A stretch of 54,557 bases of DNA from Erythrobacteraceae bacterium CCH12-C2 (GTDB lineage Bacteria > Pseudomonadota > Alphaproteobacteria > Sphingomonadales > Sphingomonadaceae): the NCBI GenBank assembly GCA_001556995.1, contig LSKF01000078.1, forward strand, positions 1 through 54,557, given 5' to 3'. Made by a program: the position numbers and the translations under genes. The notes under the pieces are model-generated. The model ran no database searches. It was not told the origin of the DNA and saw only the letters and a program-made list of their open reading frames with translations. Positions 8,754-17,411 of the stretch are shown here, in pieces (position 1 is the first letter of the stretch; each line of letters starts with the position of its first letter).

Positions 8754-9952
8754 CCATCGCATGGGTACCTTACGGGGCCTACTGGTCGACACCTTTCGTG
8801 CGCTGGCAGGGCGCATTGGCCGAACTTCACAGCTTGCGCCTCGCCGCATGGGTGGCAGGCCGTGCACTGGCGAAGCGCGGGATCGCGCCCGGGGTGTTCG
8901 ATTTTGGCGTGCTCGGCATGACAGTGCCGCAGGCCGGATGCTTCTATGGCTTGCCCTGGGCGATGGGGGAGCTCGGAGCGGCGCAGGTCGGCGGACCGAC
9001 CATCATGCAAGCCTGCGCCACCTCGGCCCGCTCAATCCAGGTCGCAGCGCAGGAAGTTGCAGTGGGCCTTGCTACGACGGCGCTGGTTCTGACCTGCGAC
9101 CGCGTCTCGAACGGCCCGCATATCTACTACCCCGCACCTTCGGCTCCCGGCGGGACAGGCGCACACGAGAATTGGGTGCTCGACAACTTCGCCCGCGATC
9201 CCTTCGCTGGCGTGGCGATGGTCACTACTGCCGAGAATGTCGCGCGCAAACACGGCATCACCCGCGAGGAGCAGGACGATCTGACGCTCGCCCGCTATGC
9301 CCAGTATAATGATGCGCTGGCGGACGACAGCGCCTTTCTGCGCCGCTTCATGGACCTGCCGTTCGAGGTGCCAGACCCGCGCTTCGGCAAGATCGCGGCG
9401 AGCCTTGATGGCGATGTCGGCATCCAGCCCTCCGACCCCGACAAGGTCCGCGCCTTGAAGCCCGTCGTCGAGGGCGGCAGCGTGACCTATGCCGGGCAGA
9501 CGCACCCGGCCGACGGCAATGCCGGGCTGGTCGTAACAACGCGCGAGCGGGCGCGCGAACTCGCCCGGGAACAGGGCATCGAGATCGCCCTGCTCGGCTT
9601 CGGTACAGCCCGTACGGCCATCGCCCACATGCCAGAGGCCCCCGTCCCCGCCAGCCGCCGCGCGCTCGACCAGGCGGGACTGACCATCGGCCAGATTGAC
9701 GCGGTGAAATCGCACAATCCCTTCATCGTCAACGATCTGGTGTTCGCAAAGGAGACGGGCTTCCTGCTCGACGCAATGAACAATTATGGCTGCTCGCTGG
9801 TGTGGGGCCACCCGCAGGGGCCGACGGGGCTGCGCGCGCTGATCGAGCTGATCGAGGAGCTTGCCGCGCGCGGCGGCGGGCGCGGGCTGTTTCAGGGATG
9901 CGCGGCAGGGGACACGGCGATGGCCGTGGTGATCGAGGTACGCGGATGCTGA
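8750..9952 (+). CDS. Thiolase-family acyltransferase
   Basis: A 400-residue thiolase-fold protein that starts with GTG at 8750, overlapping the beta-subunit stop. Recognisable thiolase positions are the nucleophilic cysteine in MQACATSARS, a modified NEAF-like block KSHNPFIVND, the histidine block VWGHPQGPTG, and the second cysteine in GCAAGDTAM. The last is normally CxGxGxG, so the oxyanion loop is divergent. A role in cleaving a beta-keto (aroylacetyl) CoA ester to an aroyl-CoA and acetyl-CoA would fit the ligase that follows. An aldolase- or ligase-type activity, as in SCP-2-like thiolases, is the alternative. Confidence 0.82.
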   Translation: MTIAWVPYGAYWSTPFVRWQGALAELHSLRLAAWVAGRALAKRGIAPGVFDFGVLGMTVPQAGCFYGLPWAMGELGAAQVGGPTIMQACATSARSIQVAAQEVAVGLATTALVLTCDRVSNGPHIYYPAPSAPGGTGAHENWVLDNFARDPFAGVAMVTTAENVARKHGITREEQDDLTLARYAQYNDALADDSAFLRRFMDLPFEVPDPRFGKIAASLDGDVGIQPSDPDKVRALKPVVEGGSVTYAGQTHPADGNAGLVVTTRERARELAREQGIEIALLGFGTARTAIAHMPEAPVPASRRALDQAGLTIGQIDAVKSHNPFIVNDLVFAKETGFLLDAMNNYGCSLVWGHPQGPTGLRALIELIEELAARGGGRGLFQGCAAGDTAMAVVIEVRGC

Positions 9953-11454
9953 TCGGAGCCAACGGTGCGCCCTTGTGGGTCCCGCAGACGACCATCGCGA
10001 TGCTCGACCGCGCCGCGGCCCGCTGGCCGGGCAACACCGCGCTGGTATGCGAGGGCGAACTGCTCACCTATGCGGCCTACCACGACCGGGCTATGCATCT
10101 CGCGAGCCGTCTTGTCGCCCATGGCGTTGCCGGGCGGCGCGTGGCGATCGTTCTCCGGAACGGCATCGACATCGCGCTTGCGCTGTTCGCGGTGCAGGCC
10201 GCAGGCGGCGCGACCGCGGCGCTGAATCCCGACTACACCCCGGTCGAGCTCGCCCCGATCCTTGCACAGGTCGATCCCGTGCTGGCGATCACCCATGCCG
10301 ACCTGCGCGAGAAGCTCGCACCGTTGCTGCCCGCAGACTGCCCGGTCGTGACCGTGCCCGAATTGCTCGAAGCTGGGCCGGGGAACGCCCAGCTGCCGGA
10401 CGTCAATCCCGCGAGCATGGCCGTGCTCCAGTTCACCGGCGGCACCACCGGTACGCCGAAGGGGGCGATGCTCAGCCACCGCGCAGTCGCCATCAACGTT
10501 GTCCAGCGAGAAGCGGTGCTGCCCACCCGCGAGGCGGAGGAACGCATCGTTTGCATGATGCCGCTCTACCACTCCTTCTCCGCCGCGATGTGCCTGCACC
10601 TTGCCGCCTATAGCGGGGGTGCTCTCCACATCCTGCCGCGCTACCGCCCGGATTGGCTGCTCGATACCATCGCCCGCGAGAAGATCACCCGGCTCCCGGC
10701 GGGGCCGACGGTGTTCAACAGCCTGCTCAGCTTTGACGGGCTGTCGCGTGAGGGGGTGGCAAGCCTCGTCTGCGCCTATTCCGGCTCCGCTCCCCTCCCC
10801 CACGACACGCTGGCGCGCTGGGAGGCGGCGACGGGGGTTCCGATCTACGAAGGGTACGGCCAGTCGGAGGCCGGACCGGTGCTGACCTATCATGGCCCCG
10901 GCATGGCGCTGAAGCAGGGCTCGGTCGGCCCCGCCCTGCCCCTCACCGAATTGCGCATCGATGGCGACGGCCCGCTTGGCGAGGTGCTGGCGCGCGGCCC
11001 GCAAATCATGGACGGCTATCTCAGCCGCGCGGAGGAAACCGCCACAACGCTCAAGGCCGGCTGGCTCCACACCGGCGACATCGGGCGGCTCGACGAGGAC
11101 GGCTATCTGTTCATCGAGGACCGCAAGAAGGACATGGCGATCGTCGGCGGATTCAACGTCTATCCGCGCGAGATCGACGAGGTGCTGGCCGCTCACCCCG
11201 CCGTGTGCGAAGCAGGCGCAGTCGGCGTGCCCGACGCCTATCGGGGCGAGGTGATCTGGGCCTTTGTCGCAGGCGAGAGCGTGACGGACAACGCAGTGAT
11301 CGAGCACTGCGCCGCGCGACTCGCCAAGTACAAGCGCCCCGCGCGGTTGATCATCCTCGACGCGCTCCCCCGCACGCCGGTCGGCAAGATCGACAAGCAG
11401 GCTTTGAAAGCTCTCGCCCGCACTATGCTCGAGGACGCCGAACATGCCGCCTGA
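9946..11454 (+). CDS. Acyl-/aryl-CoA ligase (AMP-forming)
   Basis: A 502-residue ANL-superfamily enzyme with all core motifs: FTGGTTGTPKG near residue 162 (ATP/AMP loop), YEGYGQSEAG near 301, TGDIGRLDEDGY near 375, and the C-terminal lysine block GKIDKQAL near 480. It activates a carboxylic acid with ATP and CoA. Located between the thiolase and an alpha/beta hydrolase, and a few kilobases from a salicylyl-CoA 5-hydroxylase-like gene, salicylate or a related aromatic acid is a candidate substrate (inference). The start at 9946 overlaps the thiolase stop by 7 bp. Confidence 0.88.
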   Translation: MLIGANGAPLWVPQTTIAMLDRAAARWPGNTALVCEGELLTYAAYHDRAMHLASRLVAHGVAGRRVAIVLRNGIDIALALFAVQAAGGATAALNPDYTPVELAPILAQVDPVLAITHADLREKLAPLLPADCPVVTVPELLEAGPGNAQLPDVNPASMAVLQFTGGTTGTPKGAMLSHRAVAINVVQREAVLPTREAEERIVCMMPLYHSFSAAMCLHLAAYSGGALHILPRYRPDWLLDTIAREKITRLPAGPTVFNSLLSFDGLSREGVASLVCAYSGSAPLPHDTLARWEAATGVPIYEGYGQSEAGPVLTYHGPGMALKQGSVGPALPLTELRIDGDGPLGEVLARGPQIMDGYLSRAEETATTLKAGWLHTGDIGRLDEDGYLFIEDRKKDMAIVGGFNVYPREIDEVLAAHPAVCEAGAVGVPDAYRGEVIWAFVAGESVTDNAVIEHCAARLAKYKRPARLIILDALPRTPVGKIDKQALKALARTMLEDAEHAA

Positions 11455-12352
11455 ACAGCTCGCTCCGATCCGCGCAGGCCTGCTCGCCCGCCGCTCAGCT
11501 CCGCCGCCGCCGATCGAGGCCCGCCGTGCGGGCTTCGAGGCGCAGATGGCAGCCCTGCCGGTCGATCCGGAGGTAACGGTCCAGCGCATCGACCTCGGCG
11601 GCCTATCGGCGCTGCGCTCGCGCCACGGGGAGCCAAGTGGACGCGCACTGCTGTGGCTGCACGGCGGGGCCTTCGTCCTCGGCTGCGCGGAAAGCTATCG
11701 CCCATTCGCCGCTCGGCTGGCGCGCGCCTGCGGATGCGACGTGATCGTCCTGGATTACCGCCGTGCGCCCGAACACCCTTTCCCCGCAGCCCATGACGAT
11801 GCCCATGCCGCGCTAGAAGCGCTCGAGGAGAGCGGCTACGCGATGGCCGACATCGCCATCGGCGGGGACAGCTGCGGTGCCAATCTCGCGCTGGCAGCAG
11901 TCCATTCCCGCATCGCTGACGAACGGTCGGTGCCTGCCGCGCTGTGGCTGATTTCGCCCTATCTCGATCTCACCCACACCGGCAACAGCATCGTGTCACG
12001 CGCGCCCGCCGATCCGTTTATCGACACAAGCGGGATGGACGACACCGCCCGCATTTATCTGGGCGAAGCGAACCCTGCCCAGCGCCGCGCATCCCCGCTA
12101 TTCGCCGCAGCCCTAGGCCTTCCGCCCACCCTTATCCAGATCGGCTCCGACGAGGTCCTGTTCGACGATGCAGCCCGCCTGCGCGATCGCATCGAGACCG
12201 CGGGCGGGCGCGCGGTCTTTCAGGAATGGGCCGGGATGATCCACGTCTGGCCGCTATTCGCCCATGTCGTCGACGAGGGGCAATGGGCCATCCAGCAGGG
12301 TGGAGCATTCCTCGGCCAGGTATGGCCCCCCGTTGCGTCCGCGCCGGAGTGA
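11444..12352 (+). CDS. Alpha/beta hydrolase, hormone-sensitive-lipase family
   Basis: A 302-residue esterase/lipase-like protein. It has the oxyanion signature LHGGAFVLG, a nucleophile elbow GGDSCGANLAL (GDSxG), and a late Asp and His in IGSDEVLF and GMIHVWP: a complete Ser-Asp-His set of the HSL group. It overlaps the CoA ligase stop by 11 bp and is the last gene of the Rieske operon before the LysR gene (14 bp). It could hydrolyse an aryl ester or lactone entering the pathway. Specificity is not readable. Confidence 0.87.
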   Translation: MPPEQLAPIRAGLLARRSAPPPPIEARRAGFEAQMAALPVDPEVTVQRIDLGGLSALRSRHGEPSGRALLWLHGGAFVLGCAESYRPFAARLARACGCDVIVLDYRRAPEHPFPAAHDDAHAALEALEESGYAMADIAIGGDSCGANLALAAVHSRIADERSVPAALWLISPYLDLTHTGNSIVSRAPADPFIDTSGMDDTARIYLGEANPAQRRASPLFAAALGLPPTLIQIGSDEVLFDDAARLRDRIETAGGRAVFQEWAGMIHVWPLFAHVVDEGQWAIQQGGAFLGQVWPPVASAPE

Positions 12353-12366
12353 TGTAGGCTCGCCTC

Positions 12367-13281
12367 ATGGAACTTCGCCAGATCAAGTATTTTCTCGAAA
12401 TCGTGCGCTGCGCGAGTTTCGGGCAGGCGGCTGAGCGGCTGCATATCACCCAGCCCGCGCTTTCGAAAAGCATCCGCAATCTCGAACAGTCACTGGGTGT
12501 GATGCTGCTGGAGCGGCACCCCGGCGGGGTGGTGCCGACAGAATATGGCAAGCTGTTCCTCGATTATGCCGCGCTCATCACCGGGGAGGTCGACCGCGCG
12601 CTGGAGGAAATCCAGCAGCTGAAGGGCACTGGGCGCGGGATCGTGCGCGTGGGCGCGGGCGCAACGATGATGCAATACCTGATCCCGCAGGCAGTCCGCG
12701 TTTTCGTCGCAGGGGACGACCAGGCCGTGGTCACCTTCCGGCAGGGGCTGCGCGACGAGTTAATTGCATGCCTGCGCCGCGGCGAGGTCGATATCGTGGT
12801 CGGCTCGATCGGGGGCCTCAGTCATGATGATGAATTGCGGCAAGAGGTAGTCCTCGAGGACGAAATCGTCGTCGTTGCCGACAGCGCCCATCCTCTCGCC
12901 AGCCGCGAAAGCGTCAGCATCGCCGAGCTCGGTGCCTACAAGTGGGTGCTGCCTGATGGGACCGAGGGCGAACGCAACCGTCTCACGCGGGTGTTGCGCA
13001 CCGCCGGGCTGCCACCGCCGACCTGCGTGATCTCGACCCCGTCATCGACCTTCATGGCGACGATGCTGCGGGAAACCGAATTCCTGAGCTACCTGCCGCT
13101 GGCGCTGATCCAGCTCGACCGGGAATATGCCCATCTGGTGCCGATCAGGATCGATACGCCGATCTGGGATGCGGTAACGGTGGGCGTGACGTATCGCCGC
13201 AGAGGCGTCATGCTGGCGCCGGTGCGCCGCTTCATCAACCGGTTGATCGAAGTGGGCAAAGGGATCGGCAAGGCGGCTTAG
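12367..13281 (+). CDS. LysR-family transcriptional regulator
   Basis: A 304-residue LTTR. The N-terminal winged helix-turn-helix MELRQIKYFLEIVRCASFGQ and RLHITQPALSKSIRNLEQSLG is textbook, followed by a periplasmic-binding-protein-like effector domain. It lies 14 bp after the catabolic operon on the same strand and converges, with a 4-bp overlap, on the flavin reductase gene. Given its position it probably senses a pathway intermediate and controls one or more of the divergent promoters at 1184-1434, 6847-6984 and 14858-14942 (inference). Confidence 0.92.
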   Translation: MELRQIKYFLEIVRCASFGQAAERLHITQPALSKSIRNLEQSLGVMLLERHPGGVVPTEYGKLFLDYAALITGEVDRALEEIQQLKGTGRGIVRVGAGATMMQYLIPQAVRVFVAGDDQAVVTFRQGLRDELIACLRRGEVDIVVGSIGGLSHDDELRQEVVLEDEIVVVADSAHPLASRESVSIAELGAYKWVLPDGTEGERNRLTRVLRTAGLPPPTCVISTPSSTFMATMLRETEFLSYLPLALIQLDREYAHLVPIRIDTPIWDAVTVGVTYRRRGVMLAPVRRFINRLIEVGKGIGKAA

Positions 13282-13901
13282 GGCTTGCGTTCAGACCAGA
13301 CCGGCCGCTCGGCGCTCAGATCGGCGTTGATCCGCGTGTAGCTGCCCGGCCCCGTCACCCGCCCGATCAGCCCCATCGCGTAAGGGTCGGGACGCAGGCG
13401 CTGCGCATCGATGAAGGCATCGGCGATTTCCATCGCTACCACCTCGCCGATCAGGATCACCGTCTCGGGCGGAGCATCGAGAAAGTCGAAAAGCCGGCAC
13501 TCATAGGCGACCGGCGCGTCGGCGATTGTCGGCGGGGCCACCATCCGCGAAGCGCGCATGGCGAGGCCCGCCAGCGCCGCCTCGTCCACTTCGGGCGGGG
13601 CATCGATGCAGGTCGCGTTCATGGCGGCCAGCAACGGCTCGCCCACCAGATGCACCACGAATTCGCGGGTCGCGAGGATGTTGGCGGCGGTGTCCTTCAA
13701 GCGGCCATCAGCCAACCGCATCGTGCCCAGCACCAGCAGCGGGGGCGATGCGCCCATCATGTTGAAAAAGCTGTAGGGCGCGACGTTGCCCACCCCGTCT
13801 GCCGACAGGCTCGAGACCCAGGCGATAGGGCGCGGGACGATGCACCCCGCCATCAGCTTGTAGCGCTCGGCCCCGGAAAGCGCCGCCATGTCGAAACGCA
13901 T
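13278..13901 (-). CDS. Flavin reductase-like domain protein
   Basis: A 207-residue FMN-binding split-barrel protein of the flavoredoxin/flavin reductase family: CIVPRPIAWVSSLSADG, NVAPYSFFNMMGASPPLLVLG and EFVVHL are the usual FMN-site blocks. Some members supply reduced flavin to two-component monooxygenases; others are flavoprotein reductases. Its start overlaps the nitrilase stop by one base, so the two are coupled. No separate FMNH2-dependent oxygenase gene lies next to it. The salicylyl-CoA hydroxylase-like fusion carries its own FAD and FMN domains and should not need it. Confidence 0.85.
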   Translation of the reverse strand: MRFDMAALSGAERYKLMAGCIVPRPIAWVSSLSADGVGNVAPYSFFNMMGASPPLLVLGTMRLADGRLKDTAANILATREFVVHLVGEPLLAAMNATCIDAPPEVDEAALAGLAMRASRMVAPPTIADAPVAYECRLFDFLDAPPETVILIGEVVAMEIADAFIDAQRLRPDPYAMGLIGRVTGPGSYTRINADLSAERPVWSERKP

Positions 13902-14857
13902 CAGTCCTCGCCCCTGAAAGCGACCGGCGGGCGGGCGCGCGTATCGACCTCGAGCCGGAACACGTCGGGTCGGGCATAATGCCCCGCAACATCGAAATCG
14001 TAACGCGCGCGCGGTATTTCCTTGGGGTCGATGTCGGCATAGAGAATGGCCTCACCGCTATAGTCCGGCCCCGCCAGCACGTCGCCGAGCGGCCCGACGA
14101 TCATGCTGCCGCCGCGCATCAGAACCGTTTCGGGATCATCGCCCAGCGCGCAGTCGAAGTCCGCAGGGTAGTCGCCGCGGCGGATGAACTGGCAGGCAGA
14201 GAGCACATGGCATCGCCCTTCTAATGCCACATGGCGCATCGTCGCCGCCCAGCCGTCACGATCGTCTGCTGTCGGCGCGCAATAGAGCGTCACACCTTGC
14301 GCATACATCGCCATGCGCATCATCGGCATGTAGTTTTCCCAGCATATCACCGCGCCAACCTGCCCCAGCGCTGTCTCGACCACCGGCAGGGTCGAGCCGT
14401 CGCCGAACCCCCAGATCAGCCGCTCGGCACCCGTGGGCATGAGCTTCCTGTGATGCGCCATCGTGCCCGCCGCTCCGTCGATGATGAGCGCGGTGCAGTA
14501 GAGCGTCGATCCGGCGCGCTCGATGATGCCGATGACGACGACCAACGCCGCCGCGCCCGCCGCCTCGCGGATCGCCCCGACCTCGGGACCGTCGAGCGTC
14601 ACCGCCTGATCGAAATAGCGCGCATAATCCGAACGGCCTTCGGGCATTCGCATCCCCACCGGCGTGCCGAAGCTCGCACCCTTGGGATAGCCGCCGATGA
14701 AAGCTTCGGGGAAGACCGCCAACCGCGCGCCGCCCGCGCCCGCTTCGGCGATCAACGACGCGGCCTTGGCGGCGCTTGCGGCGCTATCGGCGGGACACGC
14801 GCTCGCTTGCACAACGGCGGCGCGAAACGGCTGGGGGCGAACAGAGGTAATGGCCAT
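13901..14857 (-). CDS. Nitrilase (carbon-nitrogen hydrolase)
   Basis: A 318-residue nitrilase-superfamily enzyme with an intact catalytic triad Glu51 (VFPEAFIGGYP), Lys138 (HHRKLMPTGAER) and Cys172 (ICWENYMPMMR). The sequence after the cysteine and the KLMPT block are typical of true nitrilases, which convert R-CN directly to the carboxylate and ammonia, rather than amidases. The start at 14857 puts the first beta strand (FRAAVVQAS) at the usual distance; earlier in-frame starts (14872, 14944) have no better ribosome site. It is divergent from the gentisate dioxygenase gene. It could feed an arylacetonitrile or cyanoaromatic into the pathway (inference). Confidence 0.88.
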   Translation of the reverse strand: MAITSVRPQPFRAAVVQASACPADSAASAAKAASLIAEAGAGGARLAVFPEAFIGGYPKGASFGTPVGMRMPEGRSDYARYFDQAVTLDGPEVGAIREAAGAAALVVVIGIIERAGSTLYCTALIIDGAAGTMAHHRKLMPTGAERLIWGFGDGSTLPVVETALGQVGAVICWENYMPMMRMAMYAQGVTLYCAPTADDRDGWAATMRHVALEGRCHVLSACQFIRRGDYPADFDCALGDDPETVLMRGGSMIVGPLGDVLAGPDYSGEAILYADIDPKEIPRARYDFDVAGHYARPDVFRLEVDTRARPPVAFRGED

Positions 14858-14909
14858 GGCACCGAATAGCATGAGGGACACAGGCCCGCGCAATGGCAAT
14901 AATGACCCG

Positions 14910-14929
14910 ATGCAATAACCATTGCGCAT
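14910..14929. promoter_or_regulatory. Dyad-symmetric candidate LysR site in nitrilase/gentisate dioxygenase intergenic region
   Basis: The region contains GCAAT-AACC-ATTGC (14912-14925), a perfect 5-bp inverted repeat nested between outer ATGC and GCAT, just before the gentisate dioxygenase ribosome site. The spacing fits the T-N11-A dyads bound by LysR proteins. CAATGG (14891-14896) and CCATTG (14919-14924) form a second possible pairing. It lies in the 85-bp gap between two divergent starts, so it could serve both. Function inferred. Confidence 0.4.
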
Positions 14930-14942
14930 GAGGGAGCCTGCC

Positions 14943-16070
14943 ATGGGGCAGACAAGTTTCGACGCCTATCGCGAGGACATCGCGGGCCGCGCCAATGTCG
15001 CCGATACGCCCGAACTGGTGGCCTATTACCAACGGCTCGCGCAGCTTGGCACCGGGGCGCTTTGGACCGTCGCCAACAAGATCGAACCGTGGGAGCCGCA
15101 ATCGACCTCGGTGCCGATGCTGTGGCGCTTCCGCGATCTGCGCGAGGACGTGCTGCGCGCGCTCGACCTCGTAACACCGGAGCAGGCCGGGCGGCGGGTG
15201 GTCTATCTTGAGAACCCCGGCCGTTCGGATGTGGTGGCCGCCGTCGGCTGGCTCTATTCGGGGCTTCAGGTGATGAAGCCCGGCGAATGCGCCTCGAGCC
15301 ACCGCCATTCGGCCTCGGCGCTGCGCTTCATCATGGAAGGCTCGGGCGCCTTCACCAATGTCGACGGGCACAAGCTGACGCTCGGGCGCAACGACTTCGT
15401 GCTGACCCCCAACGGCACCTGGCACGAGCATGGCGTCGCCGAGGACGGCACGATCTGCATCTGGCAAGACGGGCTCGACATCCCGCTGATGAACGCGCTC
15501 GAGGCCAATTTCTACGAGGTCCACCCCGATCTCAATCAGGCCGTGTCCTATCCGGTCGATGATACCACCGCGACCTGGGCGGGATCGGGCCTGCGCCCAC
15601 AGGGACACGAATGGTCGAAGCGATATTCGCCCATGCTCAAATACGAATGGGCACCGACCTATGAGGCCTTGAGCGCCCTTGCCCGTGTCAGCGACGGGTC
15701 GCCCTATGACGGGATCATCATGGACTACGTGAACCCCGTCACCGGCGGACCGGTGATGCCGACCATCGGTGCGCAGATGCAGCTTCTGCGCCCCGGCGAG
15801 CATACCAAGGCGCACCGCCAGGTCGGCAGCTTCGTCTATCAATGCGCCAAGGGCAGCGGCTTTTCGATCATCAACGGCCAGCGGTTCGACTGGCAAGAGC
15901 GCGACATCTTCGTCGTCCCCGCATGGATGTGGCACGAACACGCCAATGCCAGCGCTACCGAGGACGCGTGCCTCTTCGCCTTCCATGACCTGCCGGTGAT
16001 GCGCAGCCTCGGCCTCTATCGCGAAGAGGGCCTTGGCGAGAACGGCGGGCACCAGCCTGTCAGCCAATAA
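14943..16070 (+). CDS. Gentisate 1,2-dioxygenase-family bicupin
   Basis: A 375-residue two-cupin dioxygenase. The N-terminal cupin carries the iron ligands His120, His122 (SSHRHSASALRFIMEG) and His161 (TWHEHG); a second degenerate cupin (HTKAHRQVGSFVY, MWHEHAN) follows. This is the gentisate / 1-hydroxy-2-naphthoate / salicylate dioxygenase family. With a salicylyl-CoA 5-hydroxylase-like gene and an FAH-family gene next door, gentisate cleavage to maleylpyruvate is the best fit. The start at 14943 has AGGGAG 6 nt upstream; in-frame TTG 14922 and ATG 14928 do not. The FAH gene begins 12 bp downstream. Confidence 0.9.
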   Translation: MGQTSFDAYREDIAGRANVADTPELVAYYQRLAQLGTGALWTVANKIEPWEPQSTSVPMLWRFRDLREDVLRALDLVTPEQAGRRVVYLENPGRSDVVAAVGWLYSGLQVMKPGECASSHRHSASALRFIMEGSGAFTNVDGHKLTLGRNDFVLTPNGTWHEHGVAEDGTICIWQDGLDIPLMNALEANFYEVHPDLNQAVSYPVDDTTATWAGSGLRPQGHEWSKRYSPMLKYEWAPTYEALSALARVSDGSPYDGIIMDYVNPVTGGPVMPTIGAQMQLLRPGEHTKAHRQVGSFVYQCAKGSGFSIINGQRFDWQERDIFVVPAWMWHEHANASATEDACLFAFHDLPVMRSLGLYREEGLGENGGHQPVSQ

Positions 16071-16082
16071 GAAGGACAATTG

Positions 16083-16994
16083 ATGAAGCTTGTGACCTAT
16101 CGCCGCCACATCGAGGCGGCTGCGCGGCTGGGCGCGATCGTCGATGACCGGGTGGTCGATCTGGCGCAGCTCGGAGCGGTTAGCGGCGCCCCCCTGCCCG
16201 CGACCATGCTCGAATTCATCGACCTCGGGCCGGACGCAGTGGCGGTCGCCTCGCAATTGCTGGCCGATGCCGGGTCGCGGTTTCCGCTGGGCGGCGCCCT
16301 GCCGCTCGCGGATGTGCGTCTGCTTGCGCCCATTCCTCGGCCGCGCAAGAACATCTTCGGGATCGGGCTCAACTACACCGAGCATGTGGCGGAAAGCGCG
16401 CAGAGCCTGGACACCTCGCCCGACCTACCGCGCCAGCCGGTGATTTTCTCCAAGCCTCCGACAGCAGTCATCGGCACCGACGAGCCGATCCGGCACAACG
16501 CCGCGATCACGCAGCAACTCGACTGGGAGGTGGAGCTCGCCGCGATCATCGGCACCACGGCGCGGGCCGTCGCGCGCGAGGACGCGCTCAAATATGTGTT
16601 CGGCTACAGCCTCGTGATCGACATGAGCGCGCGCGACAATCGCCGGGCCGGCCAATGGATCTACTCGAAGGGGCAGGACAGCTACGCCCCGATGGGTCCC
16701 TGCATCGTCACCGCCGACGAGATTCCCGATCCGCAGACGCTCGAACTGGCGCTGTGGGTCAACGGCGTCGAAAAGCAGCGCAGCAACACCGCCTTCATGC
16801 TGTTCAAGGTCGACGAATTGGTGGCCGACATCAGCGCCGGAATCACGCTGGAGCCGGGCGACATCATCGCCACCGGTACGCCGGCGGGCGTGGGCGCTGG
16901 GCGGACACCGCAGGAATGGGTGTGGCCGGGCGACGTGATCGAAGCGGAGCTCGAAGGGATCGGCCGCTTACGCCATCCGATCGTCAAGGTCTGA
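16083..16994 (+). CDS. Fumarylacetoacetate hydrolase-family (fumaryl-/maleylpyruvate hydrolase candidate)
   Basis: A 303-residue FAH-fold protein. The metal site is recognisable: IFGIGLNYTEHV at the start of the catalytic domain, then WEVELAAIIG (ExE), GPCIVTADEIPDP, and GDIIATGTPAGVG near the end. It has AGAAGGA before the ATG at 16083. Directly behind gentisate dioxygenase, hydrolysis of fumarylpyruvate or maleylpyruvate to pyruvate and a C4 acid is expected. No obvious maleylpyruvate isomerase is seen in the window, so either it acts on maleylpyruvate directly or the isomerase is elsewhere. It overlaps the convergent thioesterase by 27 bp. Confidence 0.88.
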   Translation: MKLVTYRRHIEAAARLGAIVDDRVVDLAQLGAVSGAPLPATMLEFIDLGPDAVAVASQLLADAGSRFPLGGALPLADVRLLAPIPRPRKNIFGIGLNYTEHVAESAQSLDTSPDLPRQPVIFSKPPTAVIGTDEPIRHNAAITQQLDWEVELAAIIGTTARAVAREDALKYVFGYSLVIDMSARDNRRAGQWIYSKGQDSYAPMGPCIVTADEIPDPQTLELALWVNGVEKQRSNTAFMLFKVDELVADISAGITLEPGDIIATGTPAGVGAGRTPQEWVWPGDVIEAELEGIGRLRHPIVKV

Positions 16995-17396
16995 AGGGAG
17001 TGCGGCTCGAAGCGATATGGCAATCGCTTCGGGCCAAGGGCGCGAGCGCTGAGCGTCGAGATCCATGCACACCAGCACGCCTTCGCCCTTGAGCCGCAAG
17101 ATGTCACCGCTGGTGAAGGCGAACCGATAGGTGCAACTGCTGGTGCCGACCTTGACTGGAGTAAGTGCCACGGCCAGCTCATCGCCGAGCATCGCCGGGG
17201 CGAAAAAATCCACCTCCAGCCGCACTGTGGGCGTGCCGATCCGGTCGTCGAGGTGGAGGCTGCGGAAATCCCGGCCCAGCGTTGCGAACCAATCCTCGAC
17301 CGCCGCGTTCAGCATCTCGAAGAAACGCGGATAGAACACGATCCCCGCCGCATCCACATGGGCGAAGCGCACGCGTTCAAGGTGGACGAAAGCCAT
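16968..17396 (-). CDS. 4-hydroxybenzoyl-CoA thioesterase-family protein (gentisyl-CoA thioesterase candidate)
   Basis: A 142-residue hotdog-fold thioesterase. The N-terminal VRFAHVDAAGIVFYPRFFEMLN holds the aspartate (Asp15) equivalent to the catalytic Asp of Pseudomonas 4-hydroxybenzoyl-CoA thioesterase. It lies 15 bp behind the salicylyl-CoA hydroxylase-like gene on the same strand. In the salicylyl-CoA route the hydroxylated product gentisyl-CoA must lose CoA before ring cleavage, and this protein is well placed to do it (inference). The 3' end overlaps the convergent FAH gene by 27 bp. Confidence 0.87.
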   Translation of the reverse strand: MAFVHLERVRFAHVDAAGIVFYPRFFEMLNAAVEDWFATLGRDFRSLHLDDRIGTPTVRLEVDFFAPAMLGDELAVALTPVKVGTSSCTYRFAFTSGDILRLKGEGVLVCMDLDAQRSRPWPEAIAISLRAALPSDLDDRMA

Positions 17397-17411
17397 CGCC
17401 GCAGACCCGCG

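Noticed and set aside
6985..14857. Indole-3-acetate (iac/iad-type) degradation cluster, suggested by Rieske, SDR, flavin reductase and nitrilase genes
   Set aside because: No IacA/IacB-like or indoleacetate-specific genes are present and the gene order does not match what I remember of those loci.
14784..16385. Long minus-strand open frame opposite gentisate dioxygenase
   Set aside because: Crosses the divergent promoter and two real genes; no protein-like features.
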